The notes under the pieces are model-generated. The model was not told where the DNA came from and made no database searches. It saw nothing but the letters and a program-made list of their open reading frames with translations. This document shows, piece by piece, positions 19,566 to 27,424 of a stretch of DNA of 64,000 nucleotides (position 1 is its first letter; every line of letters begins with the position of its first letter). Both the position numbers and the translations under genes were made by a program. Source of the stretch: Paracoccus fistulariae (lineage in GTDB: Bacteria; Pseudomonadota; Alphaproteobacteria; Rhodobacterales; Rhodobacteraceae); contig NZ_CP067136.1 of the NCBI RefSeq assembly GCF_028553785.1, forward strand, positions 1,832,001-1,896,000. Reading direction: 5' to 3'.

Positions 19566-20588
19566 TCAGAGTTTCACGGGCGCGCCGCTGCGCACGCTTT
19601 CATCGGCGGCAAGGCAGACGGCCAGCGACCTGATGGCGTCGGTCATGTGACGGCTCAGATCCAGTTCTTCGGTAATGGCGCGGGCAACGAAGGCCTGTTC
19701 GGCATCGCAAAGCTGCTGATGCCCCGGCTCATCCGCCATCGAGATATCGGCCTGCGCCTGCCCGACACGATGCAGCCGCAGGGTCGAGGTCCGGGTATGC
19801 GTGTCGATATCATCGGATCGCGCATCCTCGGGCATGCGGATCGACACCGCGCCCGCCGGGCTGACGACATCCTTCACGAAGAACGCGGTATCGGACATCA
19901 TCGGCCCCCAGCCGGCCTCGTACCAGCCGACCGAGCCATCGTCGAACAGCACCTGAAAATGGCCGTAATTATACATGTCCTCGGCAATCTCATCCGACAG
20001 GCGCAGGCCCATGCCCCGAACCTCGACGGGCGCGGCATCGGTGATCTGGCACATGACATCGACATAATGGACGCCGCAATCGACGATGGGAGCGGTCGTC
20101 CGCATCAGCGCCTTGTGCACCTCCCATGTCGGCCCGCTGCTTTGCTGGTTCAGGTTCAGGCGAAAGACATAAGGCCCGCCCAGATCGCGCGCCTCGGCAA
20201 TCAGGCGCTGCCAGCTTGGATGGTGGCGCAGGATATAGCCCACGATCAGCTTCCGCCCGGTCGCGCGCGCGCAATCCACCACGCGCTGCGCATCCACCAC
20301 TGTCGTCGCCAGCGGCTTTTCGACAAAGACATGCGCCCCGGCCTTCATTGCGGCTTCGGCGTAATCGGCATGGCTGTCGGAATAGGTCGCGACGCAGACC
20401 AGATCCGGTGTCAGCCGCTCCAGCGCCTCGGCGCAATCCCGGCTCAGCGGATAGGCCTGCAATTCGGGCGGCAGATCGGGCTGGCTGCGGTTGACCAGAC
20501 CCACGATCTGAAATTCGGGGCTGTCGTGATAGGCCAGCGCATGGCTGATGCCCATATTGCCCAGCCCGACGACCAGAACACGGATCAT
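19566..20588 (-). CDS. Gfo/Idh/MocA-family NAD(P)-dependent oxidoreductase
   Basis: This 340-residue dehydrogenase has a Rossmann motif GLGNMG at residues 8-13 and the family EKP motif ([11 protein letters not shown]), with the sugar-binding C-terminal domain after about 125. Members oxidise or reduce sugars and cyclitols, sometimes as part of redox-assisted glycosidases. The start at 20588 overlaps the upstream permease stop (ATGA); the longer upstream frame lies inside the permease gene and is discarded. Its place inside a MurNAc/GlcNAc-type transport operon suggests it acts on the imported sugar or a derivative, but the substrate is unknown. Confidence 0.9.
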   Translation of the reverse strand: MIRVLVVGLGNMGISHALAYHDSPEFQIVGLVNRSQPDLPPELQAYPLSRDCAEALERLTPDLVCVATYSDSHADYAEAAMKAGAHVFVEKPLATTVVDAQRVVDCARATGRKLIVGYILRHHPSWQRLIAEARDLGGPYVFRLNLNQQSSGPTWEVHKALMRTTAPIVDCGVHYVDVMCQITDAAPVEVRGMGLRLSDEIAEDMYNYGHFQVLFDDGSVGWYEAGWGPMMSDTAFFVKDVVSPAGAVSIRMPEDARSDDIDTHTRTSTLRLHRVGQAQADISMADEPGHQQLCDAEQAFVARAITEELDLSRHMTDAIRSLAVCLAADESVRSGAPVKL

Positions 20589-21424
20589 TTCACCGCCCCC
20601 GCCGTAATCCCGCGGATCAACTGACGCGAGAAGATCAGATACAGCACCAGCACCGGCACGATGGCCAGACCAAGCGCCGCCAGAACCGCGTTCCAGTTGG
20701 TCACGAACTGCCCGATAAAGACCTGACTGCCCAGGGTGATCGTCTTCGTCTCCTCGGACGGGGCAAGGATCAGCGGGAACCACAGATCGTTCCAGATCGG
20801 GATCATGGTAAAGACCGCAACCGTCGCCATGGCAGGCCGCACCAAAGGCAGCACCAGACGGAAGAAGATGCGATATTCGCTCAGACCGTCGATCCGGCCC
20901 GCATCCTTCAGATCCGCGGACACGCTGCGCATGAATTCCGACAGGATGAACACCGCCAGCGGCAGGCCCTGCGCGGTATAGACCAGGATCAGCGCCGTCA
21001 GCGTGTTCACAAGGCCCGAGGCCACCATCATCTGCAGGATCGCCACCGTGCCCAGCCGGATCGGGATCATGATCCCAAGTGCCAGATACAGACCCATCAG
21101 GCTATTGCCGCGAAACCGGTATTCCGACAGCGCAAAGGCCGCCATCGCCCCGAACAGCAACACGAAAAACAGGCTGCCCACGGTGACGGTCATCGAATTC
21201 AGGAAATACTGAAAGAAATCTCCCTGCTTCAGCACCGTCTGATAGCCGATCATGTCGAAGGTCTCGGCCGAGGGCAGTGCCAACGGATCGGCAAAGATCG
21301 CGCGCCGCGACTTGAAGCTGTTGATCACGATCACAAAGACCGGAAACAACGCGATCAGCGTATAAAGGATCAGGATGCCATGGGCAGCGATGCTGCGGCC
21401 TGTGGAATGACGTGCGCTCATCAT
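20585..21424 (-). CDS. CUT1-type sugar ABC transporter permease (MalG-like)
   Basis: This 279-residue inner-membrane permease has about six transmembrane helices. The cytoplasmic EAA loop, which couples to the ATPase, is visible as DLKDAGRIDGLSEYRIFFRL. It pairs with the upstream MalF-like permease, 6 bases away, and overlaps the oxidoreductase by 4 bases. Confidence 0.93.
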   Translation of the reverse strand: MMSARHSTGRSIAAHGILILYTLIALFPVFVIVINSFKSRRAIFADPLALPSAETFDMIGYQTVLKQGDFFQYFLNSMTVTVGSLFFVLLFGAMAAFALSEYRFRGNSLMGLYLALGIMIPIRLGTVAILQMMVASGLVNTLTALILVYTAQGLPLAVFILSEFMRSVSADLKDAGRIDGLSEYRIFFRLVLPLVRPAMATVAVFTMIPIWNDLWFPLILAPSEETKTITLGSQVFIGQFVTNWNAVLAALGLAIVPVLVLYLIFSRQLIRGITAGAVK

Positions 21425-21430
21425 GTCACC

Positions 21431-22348
21431 TCAGAACTGATAGCGGCGCAGCCGCGTCTGGATCGCGAAAAGATACAGGCAGACCCCGACCAGGATGATC
21501 CCGAACATGGCCGTCGCAATGGTCGCGCCCATATGGGGATCGCCCAGCTGCAACTGAAAGCCAAAGAAGGTCCGGTACAGGAATGTCCCCAGAATATCGG
21601 TCGAGAAATTCGGCCCCGCCAGCGCGCCCTGCGACACATAGATCAGATCGAAGGCGTTGAAGTTGCCGACAAATGTCAGGATCGAGATAATCCCGATCGA
21701 GGGCAGGATCAGCGGCAGCTTGATCTTCCAGAATTGCGACCAGCCGGTGACGCCATCCATCTCGGCCGCCTCGATCACCTCATCGGGGATAGACAGCAGG
21801 GCGGCATAGATCAGCATCATCGGGATGCCCACGAATTGCCAGACAGAGATCAGCGCCAGCGTTGTCAGCGCATATTCCTCCTTGCCCAGCCAGGGGGCGA
21901 ACAGGCTCTTCAGCCCGACCGCATCCAGCATGCCCGGCGCGATCCCCCAGATCGGCGACAGGATCAGCTTCCAGACAAAGCCCACGATCACGAAACTCAG
22001 GATCGTCGGAATGAAGATCGCGGTCCGGTAAAACGCCGCGCCACGCAGCCGGGGCGATGACAGCAAAGCCGCCAGCGCCACCCCGATCGGGTTCTGCACC
22101 AGCATATGGACCAGAAAGAACCAGGCGTTGTTGCCAAGCGCATTCCAGAAGGCCTCGGACCAGCGCGGATCGCCGAACAGCGTCGCAAAATTGCCCAGGC
22201 CGACGAAAATCCGGTTGCCGTCCTCAAGGTTGAACAGCGACAGATTCAGCGTGCCGATCAGCGGCACGATCATGATCGCAGTATAGACCAGCACCGCGGG
22301 CGCCAGAAATACCGCAATATGCCAGCGAAACGGCTGCCGCTGTGCCAT
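21431..22348 (-). CDS. CUT1-type sugar ABC transporter permease (MalF-like)
   Basis: This 305-residue permease has about six transmembrane helices starting at VFLAPAVLVYTAIMIVPLI. The EAA coupling loop is EVIEAAEMDGVTGWSQFWKI. It forms the membrane channel with the next gene. A GC-hairpin element lies between this gene and the binding-protein gene upstream, a usual place for an mRNA-stabilising or attenuating structure. Confidence 0.93.
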   Translation of the reverse strand: MAQRQPFRWHIAVFLAPAVLVYTAIMIVPLIGTLNLSLFNLEDGNRIFVGLGNFATLFGDPRWSEAFWNALGNNAWFFLVHMLVQNPIGVALAALLSSPRLRGAAFYRTAIFIPTILSFVIVGFVWKLILSPIWGIAPGMLDAVGLKSLFAPWLGKEEYALTTLALISVWQFVGIPMMLIYAALLSIPDEVIEAAEMDGVTGWSQFWKIKLPLILPSIGIISILTFVGNFNAFDLIYVSQGALAGPNFSTDILGTFLYRTFFGFQLQLGDPHMGATIATAMFGIILVGVCLYLFAIQTRLRRYQF

Positions 22349-22358
22349 GGCTCACCTC

Positions 22359-22433
22359 ATCTTCTGTGTGCAAATATCCTCGGGGGTCCGGGGGCAGACA
22401 GCCCCCGGCCTTGGCCGGGCCGTCAGGCCCGGC
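22359..22433. repeat. Dispersed intergenic element with two GC hairpins, copy 2, inside the sugar-transport operon
   Basis: The element begins TCTTCTGTGTGCAAATATCC then CGGGGG, closely matching the copy at 12858. It contains hairpins CCGGGGGC/GCCCCCGG (22388-22408) and GCCGGGCC/GGCCCGGC (22414-22433). It sits between the binding-protein gene and the first permease gene, so it lies inside the transcript and may lower permease expression relative to the binding protein. Confidence 0.7.
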
Positions 22434-22442
22434 AAGCAACCG

Positions 22443-23699
22443 TCACTGCTGCGGCTCGTACCAGGATGCCAAACCTTCCTGCAAACGCGCAGCCGCATCT
22501 TCGGGCGTCTCCGCGCCGGTGATCACATTGGCGCCGGCATTCCAGGTCTCGTTTTCAAGGTTCGGCGTGCCGCGCGACAGAATCTGATAGGTCGAGCGGA
22601 TCGTCGGCTCGCAGCTCTCACGCCAGCTGACGAATTCCTGCGCGACCGGGTTTTCCATCTCGACCGGCGTCGAATTCATCGCGAAGAACCCCGGCAGGGC
22701 ATTGGCATACAGCGTCGCGAATTCGGCCGAGCCGACCCAGTCCAGGAAGGTCCGCACCTCTTCGGGATGCGCGGTCTTGGCATTCATGCCCATCGCGATA
22801 TCGGTGTGATCGCTGATATAACAGGTATCGCCCTCGGCTGCGACCGGCGGGGGGAAGGCGCCCATTTCAAAGGCACCCTCGATCTGCGGCCCAAAGACGC
22901 CGATCTCCCAGGATCCGGTCGGATAGATCGCGGCGCGGCCCAGGGTGAACAGGTTCTGGCTGTCGGGATAGGTCTGCGCCTCGAACCCGTCGCCCAGATA
23001 CTCCTGCCAGCGCGCCAATTGGCGCAGCGGCTCGACCCAGCCTTCATCGGTCAGCTTCTGCGTGCCCTCGATCAGCGCCTTGCGCCCCTCTTCACCCTTC
23101 CAATAGGTCGGGCCGATATTCTGATAGCCCATGGTCGCGGCCTCCCACTGATCGGCGGTGCCCATCGCCATCGGGATATAGCTGCCATCTTCCTTGATCT
23201 TGTCCAGAACGGCATAGAATTCATCCACCGTCTTCGGCGGCTCAAGGCCCAGTTCCTCGAAGGCGGTCTTGTTATACATGAAGCCGTGAATGACCGAGGC
23301 CATCGGCACGCAGAAGGTCGCGCTGCCATCGTCGGTCTGCCAGGCCGATTTCGCTACATCCGAGAAATTGGCCATCGCCGCCAGATCGGTCAGATCGGCC
23401 AGCTGCCCCTTGTTATACAGCTCAAGCGAGGCATCGAAGGGCCGGCAGGTGATCAGATCGCCCGCGGATCCCGCATCCAGCTTGGAATTCAGCACCGCGT
23501 TATATTCGGCAGGCGCCGTCGGTGCGAAATTGATCCTGATGCCGGGATTGGCCGCCTCGAAGGCCGGAATGATCGTGTCCTGCCAGATCGACAGATCGTC
23601 ATTGCGCCAGCTTTCAATGGTCAGCGTCACATCCTCGGCCGAGGCCGCGCCCGCGATCACCGTGCTGGCCAGAAGCGCCAGACAAAGCCTATGTTTCAT
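22443..23699 (-). CDS. Sugar ABC transporter periplasmic substrate-binding protein
   Basis: This 418-residue family-1 solute-binding protein starts with a signal peptide (MKHRLCLALLASTVIAGAAS, cut before or after AEDV). ATG 23699 is chosen because GGGAGAAG lies just upstream; 16 earlier in-frame residues are unsupported. The mature part has the IESWRNDDL start and the ...NPGIRINFAP stretch usual in CUT1 binding proteins. It lies 50 bases after murQ in the same direction, so amino sugars such as MurNAc, GlcNAc or chito- or muro-disaccharides are the likely ligands; this is inferred from context only. Confidence 0.9.
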   Translation of the reverse strand: MKHRLCLALLASTVIAGAASAEDVTLTIESWRNDDLSIWQDTIIPAFEAANPGIRINFAPTAPAEYNAVLNSKLDAGSAGDLITCRPFDASLELYNKGQLADLTDLAAMANFSDVAKSAWQTDDGSATFCVPMASVIHGFMYNKTAFEELGLEPPKTVDEFYAVLDKIKEDGSYIPMAMGTADQWEAATMGYQNIGPTYWKGEEGRKALIEGTQKLTDEGWVEPLRQLARWQEYLGDGFEAQTYPDSQNLFTLGRAAIYPTGSWEIGVFGPQIEGAFEMGAFPPPVAAEGDTCYISDHTDIAMGMNAKTAHPEEVRTFLDWVGSAEFATLYANALPGFFAMNSTPVEMENPVAQEFVSWRESCEPTIRSTYQILSRGTPNLENETWNAGANVITGAETPEDAAARLQEGLASWYEPQQ

Positions 23700-23749
23700 G
23701 TTCTTCTCCCTGGTAGCGGGCCTTTTGCTGGCCCTTTTCAACAGCATCC

Positions 23750-24631
23750 TCAGCCCAGCAAAGGCTCCAGATGCCCGTCACTTTCCGCAAGCGCGACCTG
23801 TGCACGCTCGGGCTCCATTCCCCTTGCGACCAGAATCGCCTGCTTGACCGCGCCCTTGGTGGCGATCAGCGCGGCTTCGGCCATATCGGCCGAGACCTCG
23901 GCGATCTCGCTGACGATCCGGGCGGCCCGGCGCACCAGCTTGGCATTATCGGCGATGACATTGACCATATAGCCGTCATGGACATGGCCAAGGCGCACCG
24001 CCATCAGAACGGAAAACATGTTCAATGCAACCTTCTGCGCGGTGGCCGCCCCCATCCGGGTCGAACCCGCAACCAGTTCGGCCCCGGTATCCAGCAGGAT
24101 CGGAATATCGCTGTAGAGATGCAAGGGCGCCTCTGTCGCATTGGCCATCCCGACCACGACCACGCCCCGCGCCCGTGCAGCCTCGGCAATGGCCATCGCA
24201 TAGGGCGTCGTGCCCGATGCTGTCAGCACGATCACCATATCGCCGGTCGACAGATCGGCCGCATGGAAATCCGCCTGCGCCATCGCGGCATCATCTTCGG
24301 CACTTCCCCGCAGGCGGATCAGGCTTTCAGCGCCGCCCGCGAACATCATCGGGGTCTGCTCGGGCGCGACACCGAACGTGCCGGCCAGTTCCAGGCAATC
24401 CGCCAGCGCCATCAGGCCCGAGCTTCCCGCCCCGGCATAGCCAACCTTGCCGCCCCGCGCCAGGATTTCAGCCGCCGTATCCGAGGCCCTTGCAATATCG
24501 GCAAAGGCCGGACGAACGGATTCCACGGCTGCCCGCTGCGCATCCAGCAGGGCCGCCAGAATGACATCTGCCGAACGGCGATGCAGCCCCAGTGACGCTG
24601 AATGGCGGGCTTCGGTACTGCGTTCAACCAT
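23750..24631 (-). CDS. murQ: N-acetylmuramic acid 6-phosphate etherase
   Basis: MurQ (293 residues) cleaves the lactyl ether of MurNAc-6-P to give GlcNAc-6-P and D-lactate in the cytoplasm. It is a SIS-domain protein; SIS hallmarks are GYAGAGSSGLMALADCLELA, LTASGTTPYAMAIAEAARAR and GSTRMGAATAQKVALNMFSV. By alignment to E. coli MurQ its two catalytic glutamates are retained (Glu81 in DCLELAGTFGV and Glu112 in GSAEDD). The ATG at 24631 follows GAGGGGGAA; upstream in-frame residues belong to the promoter region. It is first in the transport operon and divergent from the kinase-nagA arm. Confidence 0.9.
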   Translation of the reverse strand: MVERSTEARHSASLGLHRRSADVILAALLDAQRAAVESVRPAFADIARASDTAAEILARGGKVGYAGAGSSGLMALADCLELAGTFGVAPEQTPMMFAGGAESLIRLRGSAEDDAAMAQADFHAADLSTGDMVIVLTASGTTPYAMAIAEAARARGVVVVGMANATEAPLHLYSDIPILLDTGAELVAGSTRMGAATAQKVALNMFSVLMAVRLGHVHDGYMVNVIADNAKLVRRAARIVSEIAEVSADMAEAALIATKGAVKQAILVARGMEPERAQVALAESDGHLEPLLG

Positions 24632-24795
24632 GCGATTCCCCCTCTCATGTCCATAATAATGCCAAAGCAATACCAATTACAAGCATTTTATCACTATCGC
24701 GTGTAAATCGTGCAAAATCAGGAAAATATCGCCGAATACAACTTTCCTCTTTCTTTTTGGTATTGTTTTGGTATCAATACGCCATGGAGGCCTAA
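24632..24795. promoter_or_regulatory. Divergent promoter region with matching operator half-sites
   Basis: This 164-bp AT-rich stretch separates murQ from the kinase gene. The 9-mer CAATACCAA (24668-24676), 36 bases upstream of the murQ ATG, is the exact reverse complement of TTGGTATTG (24757-24765), 30 bases upstream of the kinase ATG. A further TTGGTATC copy starts at 24768, and GTATTG/CAATAC form an inverted repeat spanning 24760-24780. The GntR/UTRA regulator encoded two genes away is the obvious candidate to bind here. Clear -35/-10 boxes were not assigned. Confidence 0.7.
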
Positions 24796-25635
24796 ATGAC
24801 ATTGTTTCTGGGAATCGATGGCGGCGGCACGGGATGCCGGGTCGCGCTGGCCACGGCGGATGGCACAATTCTGGGCCGCGGAACAGGCGGCCCGGCCAAT
24901 ATCAATACGGATGTCGAGGGCGCGGCCCGCAATATCCTCAGCGCCACCGCCGAGGCGCTGACGGAAAGCGGCACCCCCCCTTCCGAACTGATCGTGACCA
25001 TGGGGCTGGCCGGCGGCACCATTACGGCAGCCGCGACAAAGCTGATCACGCTGCTGCCCTTTGCGCAGATGCAGGTCGTCAACGATGCCATCACGGCCAC
25101 GCGCGGTGCGCTTGGGCCCGATGACGGCATCCTTGCGGCGATCGGCACCGGATCGGTTTTCGCGATCCAGCATGGGGGGCAGGTGCAGCAATTCGGCGGC
25201 CGGGGCTTTCTGCTGGGGGATGAGGGCAGCGGCGCGGTCATGGGCCGCAAGCTGCTGTCGGATGCGATGCGGGCGGCGGATGGCTTTCTGGTGATGACGC
25301 CGCTTCTGAAATCGACGCTGAAACGGCTGGGCGGGATCGAGGGCATCATCGCCTTTGGCAACAAGGCCACCCCGGCCGAATTCGCCAGCTTCGCGCCCCG
25401 CATCGTGAATTCCGACGATCCCGCCGCCATGCGTATCTTTGGCCGCGCGGTCGAGGATATCCGCTATGCCCTGACCGTCCTGCAGCGCGGGCGCAATCTG
25501 CCGGTGGTGTTCACCGGCGGACTTGGCCCCTCTTTCGCGGAAGAGCTTTACGGCCCCTGGCCCATCAGATCGGCCCAAGGCGACGGCGTCGATGGCGCCC
25601 TGCTGATGGCCCGCCAGATGAAGGGTGCGGCATGA
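24796..25635 (+). CDS. BadF/BadG-type amino-sugar kinase (GlcNAc and/or MurNAc kinase)
   Basis: This 279-residue ASKHA kinase starts FLGIDGGGTGCRVALA, the first phosphate-binding loop, and continues with PANINTDVEG, AIGTGSVFAI and LLGDEGSGAVMGRKLL, typical of N-acetylglucosamine kinases of the BadF/BadG family. In some bacteria members of this family (MurK) phosphorylate both GlcNAc and MurNAc at O6. Since murQ is present and no AnmK or AmgK gene is seen here, a MurK-like activity is a reasonable inference. The ATG follows TGGAGG; the stop overlaps the regulator gene (ATGA). Confidence 0.88.
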   Translation: MTLFLGIDGGGTGCRVALATADGTILGRGTGGPANINTDVEGAARNILSATAEALTESGTPPSELIVTMGLAGGTITAAATKLITLLPFAQMQVVNDAITATRGALGPDDGILAAIGTGSVFAIQHGGQVQQFGGRGFLLGDEGSGAVMGRKLLSDAMRAADGFLVMTPLLKSTLKRLGGIEGIIAFGNKATPAEFASFAPRIVNSDDPAAMRIFGRAVEDIRYALTVLQRGRNLPVVFTGGLGPSFAEELYGPWPIRSAQGDGVDGALLMARQMKGAA

Positions 25636-26402
25636 CGGATCTGTTCTCTACCAAGGATTTCGGCGATACCAGCGCCGGGCCGCTTTACCTGCAACTGCAT
25701 CGCCGCATCGTCGAGGCCATCGCCTCGGGGCGGCTGAAGCCCGGCGATCACCTGCCCCCCGAACGTGAGATGGCCGCGCAGACCGGGCTGTCCCGCGTCA
25801 CCGTACGCAAGGGGATCGAGGCGCTGGTCGCCTCGGGGCGGCTGGTCCAGCGGCGCGGCTCGGGCACCTTTGTCGCGCATCGGGTGGAAAAGCTGGAACA
25901 GGCGCTGTCGCTGCTGACCTCATTCACCGAAGACATGGCCCGGCGCGGCAAAGAGGTTCACAGCCAATGGCTGTCGCGCGGGCTGTACACCCCGGCCCCG
26001 GAAGAGGTCATGGCGCTTGGGCTGGGCACCAGCGATCAGGTGACGCGGCTGGAACGCGTCCGCAGTTCGGACGGGGTGCCGCTGGCGATCGAGCGCGCGT
26101 CCCTGTCGGCCAGGGTGCTGCCCGATCCCGATATCATCGACTCATCGCTATATGCGGCGCTGGAAAAGCTGGGCAAGCGGCCGGTGCGCGCGGTCCAGCG
26201 CATCTCGGCCACGAATCTGACGCCCAAGGATGCCGATCTGCTCAGCGTCGTGCCGGGCGTCGCGGGGCTGAAGATCGAGCGGGTGTCCTATCTGGACAAC
26301 GGGCAGGTCGTCGAATTCACCAGATCAATCTATCGCGGCGATGCCTATGATTTCGCCGTCGAACTGAAACTGGCCCCCAAGGCCAAAGAGGATCAGACAT
26401 GA
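25632..26402 (+). CDS. GntR-family (HutC/UTRA) transcriptional regulator of amino-sugar genes
   Basis: This 256-residue repressor-type protein has a winged helix at about 15-85 (PLYLQLHRRIVEAIASGRLK and SRVTVRKGIEALVASGRLVQ) followed by a UTRA effector domain (about 105-250). NagR/NagQ/DasR-type members bind GlcN-6-P or GlcNAc-6-P and control nag genes. It overlaps both neighbours by 4 bases. Its likely operators are the TTGGTATTG copies in the divergent promoter region. The effector is inferred. Confidence 0.91.
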   Translation: MTDLFSTKDFGDTSAGPLYLQLHRRIVEAIASGRLKPGDHLPPEREMAAQTGLSRVTVRKGIEALVASGRLVQRRGSGTFVAHRVEKLEQALSLLTSFTEDMARRGKEVHSQWLSRGLYTPAPEEVMALGLGTSDQVTRLERVRSSDGVPLAIERASLSARVLPDPDIIDSSLYAALEKLGKRPVRAVQRISATNLTPKDADLLSVVPGVAGLKIERVSYLDNGQVVEFTRSIYRGDAYDFAVELKLAPKAKEDQT

Positions 26403-27424
26403 CCCAAAGCCATATGGCCCGCGAAGTGGCCGAGATCCCGCAGGTCGCGGCGCTGTTTCTGGAAAAATCCCGCCCCGCCATTCAGGCCGCGGCTGCGGCG
26501 CTGCGCAAGATCGATCCGCATGTCATTGCCACGGTCGCACGCGGGTCGTCCGATCATGCCGCCGCCTATCTGAAATACGCGATCGAACTGTCGGCCGGGG
26601 TGCCGGTGGCCTCGGTGGGACCGTCCATCGCCTCGATCTATCAGCGGCAATTGCGATTGGCGGGCGCTGCCTGCATCGGCGTGTCGCAATCCGGCCAAAG
26701 CCCTGATATCGTGAAGATGATGAGCTCCAGCACCGAAAGCGGCGCGCTGACCATCGCGATCACCAATTACAGCCAAAGCCCGATGGCCGAGGTATCGGAC
26801 CATTGCCTGACCCTGCATGCGGGGGAAGAGAAAAGCGTGGCGGCGACCAAGACCTATGTGACCTCGATCCTGGCAGGCATCGCGCTGCTGGCGGAATGGC
26901 AGCAGGATACCGCCCTGCGCGACGCCGTCGCCGCCATGCCCGAGGCGCTGGCAGGGGCCGTGGCGCTGGACTGGTCGCCGCTGGCCGCCCGGCTGGCGCG
27001 GGCGCAGCACGCCTTTGTCCTGGGGCGCGGGGCCAGTTTCGCCGTCGCCAATGAGGCCGCGCTGAAGATGAAGGAAACCTCGGGCATCCACGCCGAAGCC
27101 TATAGCGCGGCCGAGGTCCTGCACGGCCCCGCCGCCATCGTGCAGGCGCATTTCCCGGTACTGGCGCTTGGGGTCGAGGATGCCGCCCTGCCGCAGCTGA
27201 CAGCCACCGCCACCCGTCTGGCCAGACAGGGGGCGGATGTCTTTGTCACCGGCGCGGATGTGACCGGCGCGACGCGGCTGCCATCGGTGCCCGACCTGCA
27301 TCCGCTTCTGGCGCCGCTGGCGCTGGTCGTCAGCTATTACAGATGCGTCGAGGAACTGGCCCGGCGTCGCGGATTTGACCCCGACACGCCGCCGCATCTG
27401 CGCAAAGTGACGGAGACAACCTGA
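26399..27424 (+). CDS. SIS-domain glucosamine-6-phosphate deaminase (NagB-II / AgaS type)
   Basis: This 341-residue protein has two SIS sugar-phosphate isomerase domains (about 30-175 and 190-335). ARGSSDHAAAYLKYAIEL, SQSGQSPDIVKMM and EEKSVAATKTYVTS match the isomerase half of GlmS, but the N-terminal glutaminase domain with its catalytic Cys is absent, so it cannot use glutamine. Such shortened proteins act as deaminases converting GlcN-6-P to Fru-6-P and ammonia, which fits a position directly before nagA. It shares a TGATG junction with nagA. Confidence 0.88.
   Translation: MTQSHMAREVAEIPQVAALFLEKSRPAIQAAAAALRKIDPHVIATVARGSSDHAAAYLKYAIELSAGVPVASVGPSIASIYQRQLRLAGAACIGVSQSGQSPDIVKMMSSSTESGALTIAITNYSQSPMAEVSDHCLTLHAGEEKSVAATKTYVTSILAGIALLAEWQQDTALRDAVAAMPEALAGAVALDWSPLAARLARAQHAFVLGRGASFAVANEAALKMKETSGIHAEAYSAAEVLHGPAAIVQAHFPVLALGVEDAALPQLTATATRLARQGADVFVTGADVTGATRLPSVPDLHPLLAPLALVVSYYRCVEELARRRGFDPDTPPHLRKVTETT

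Noticed and set aside
22347..23972. A plus-strand open frame of about 541 codons opposite the binding-protein gene
   Set aside because: It is antisense to a clear signal-peptide-bearing solute-binding protein and crosses the hairpin element.
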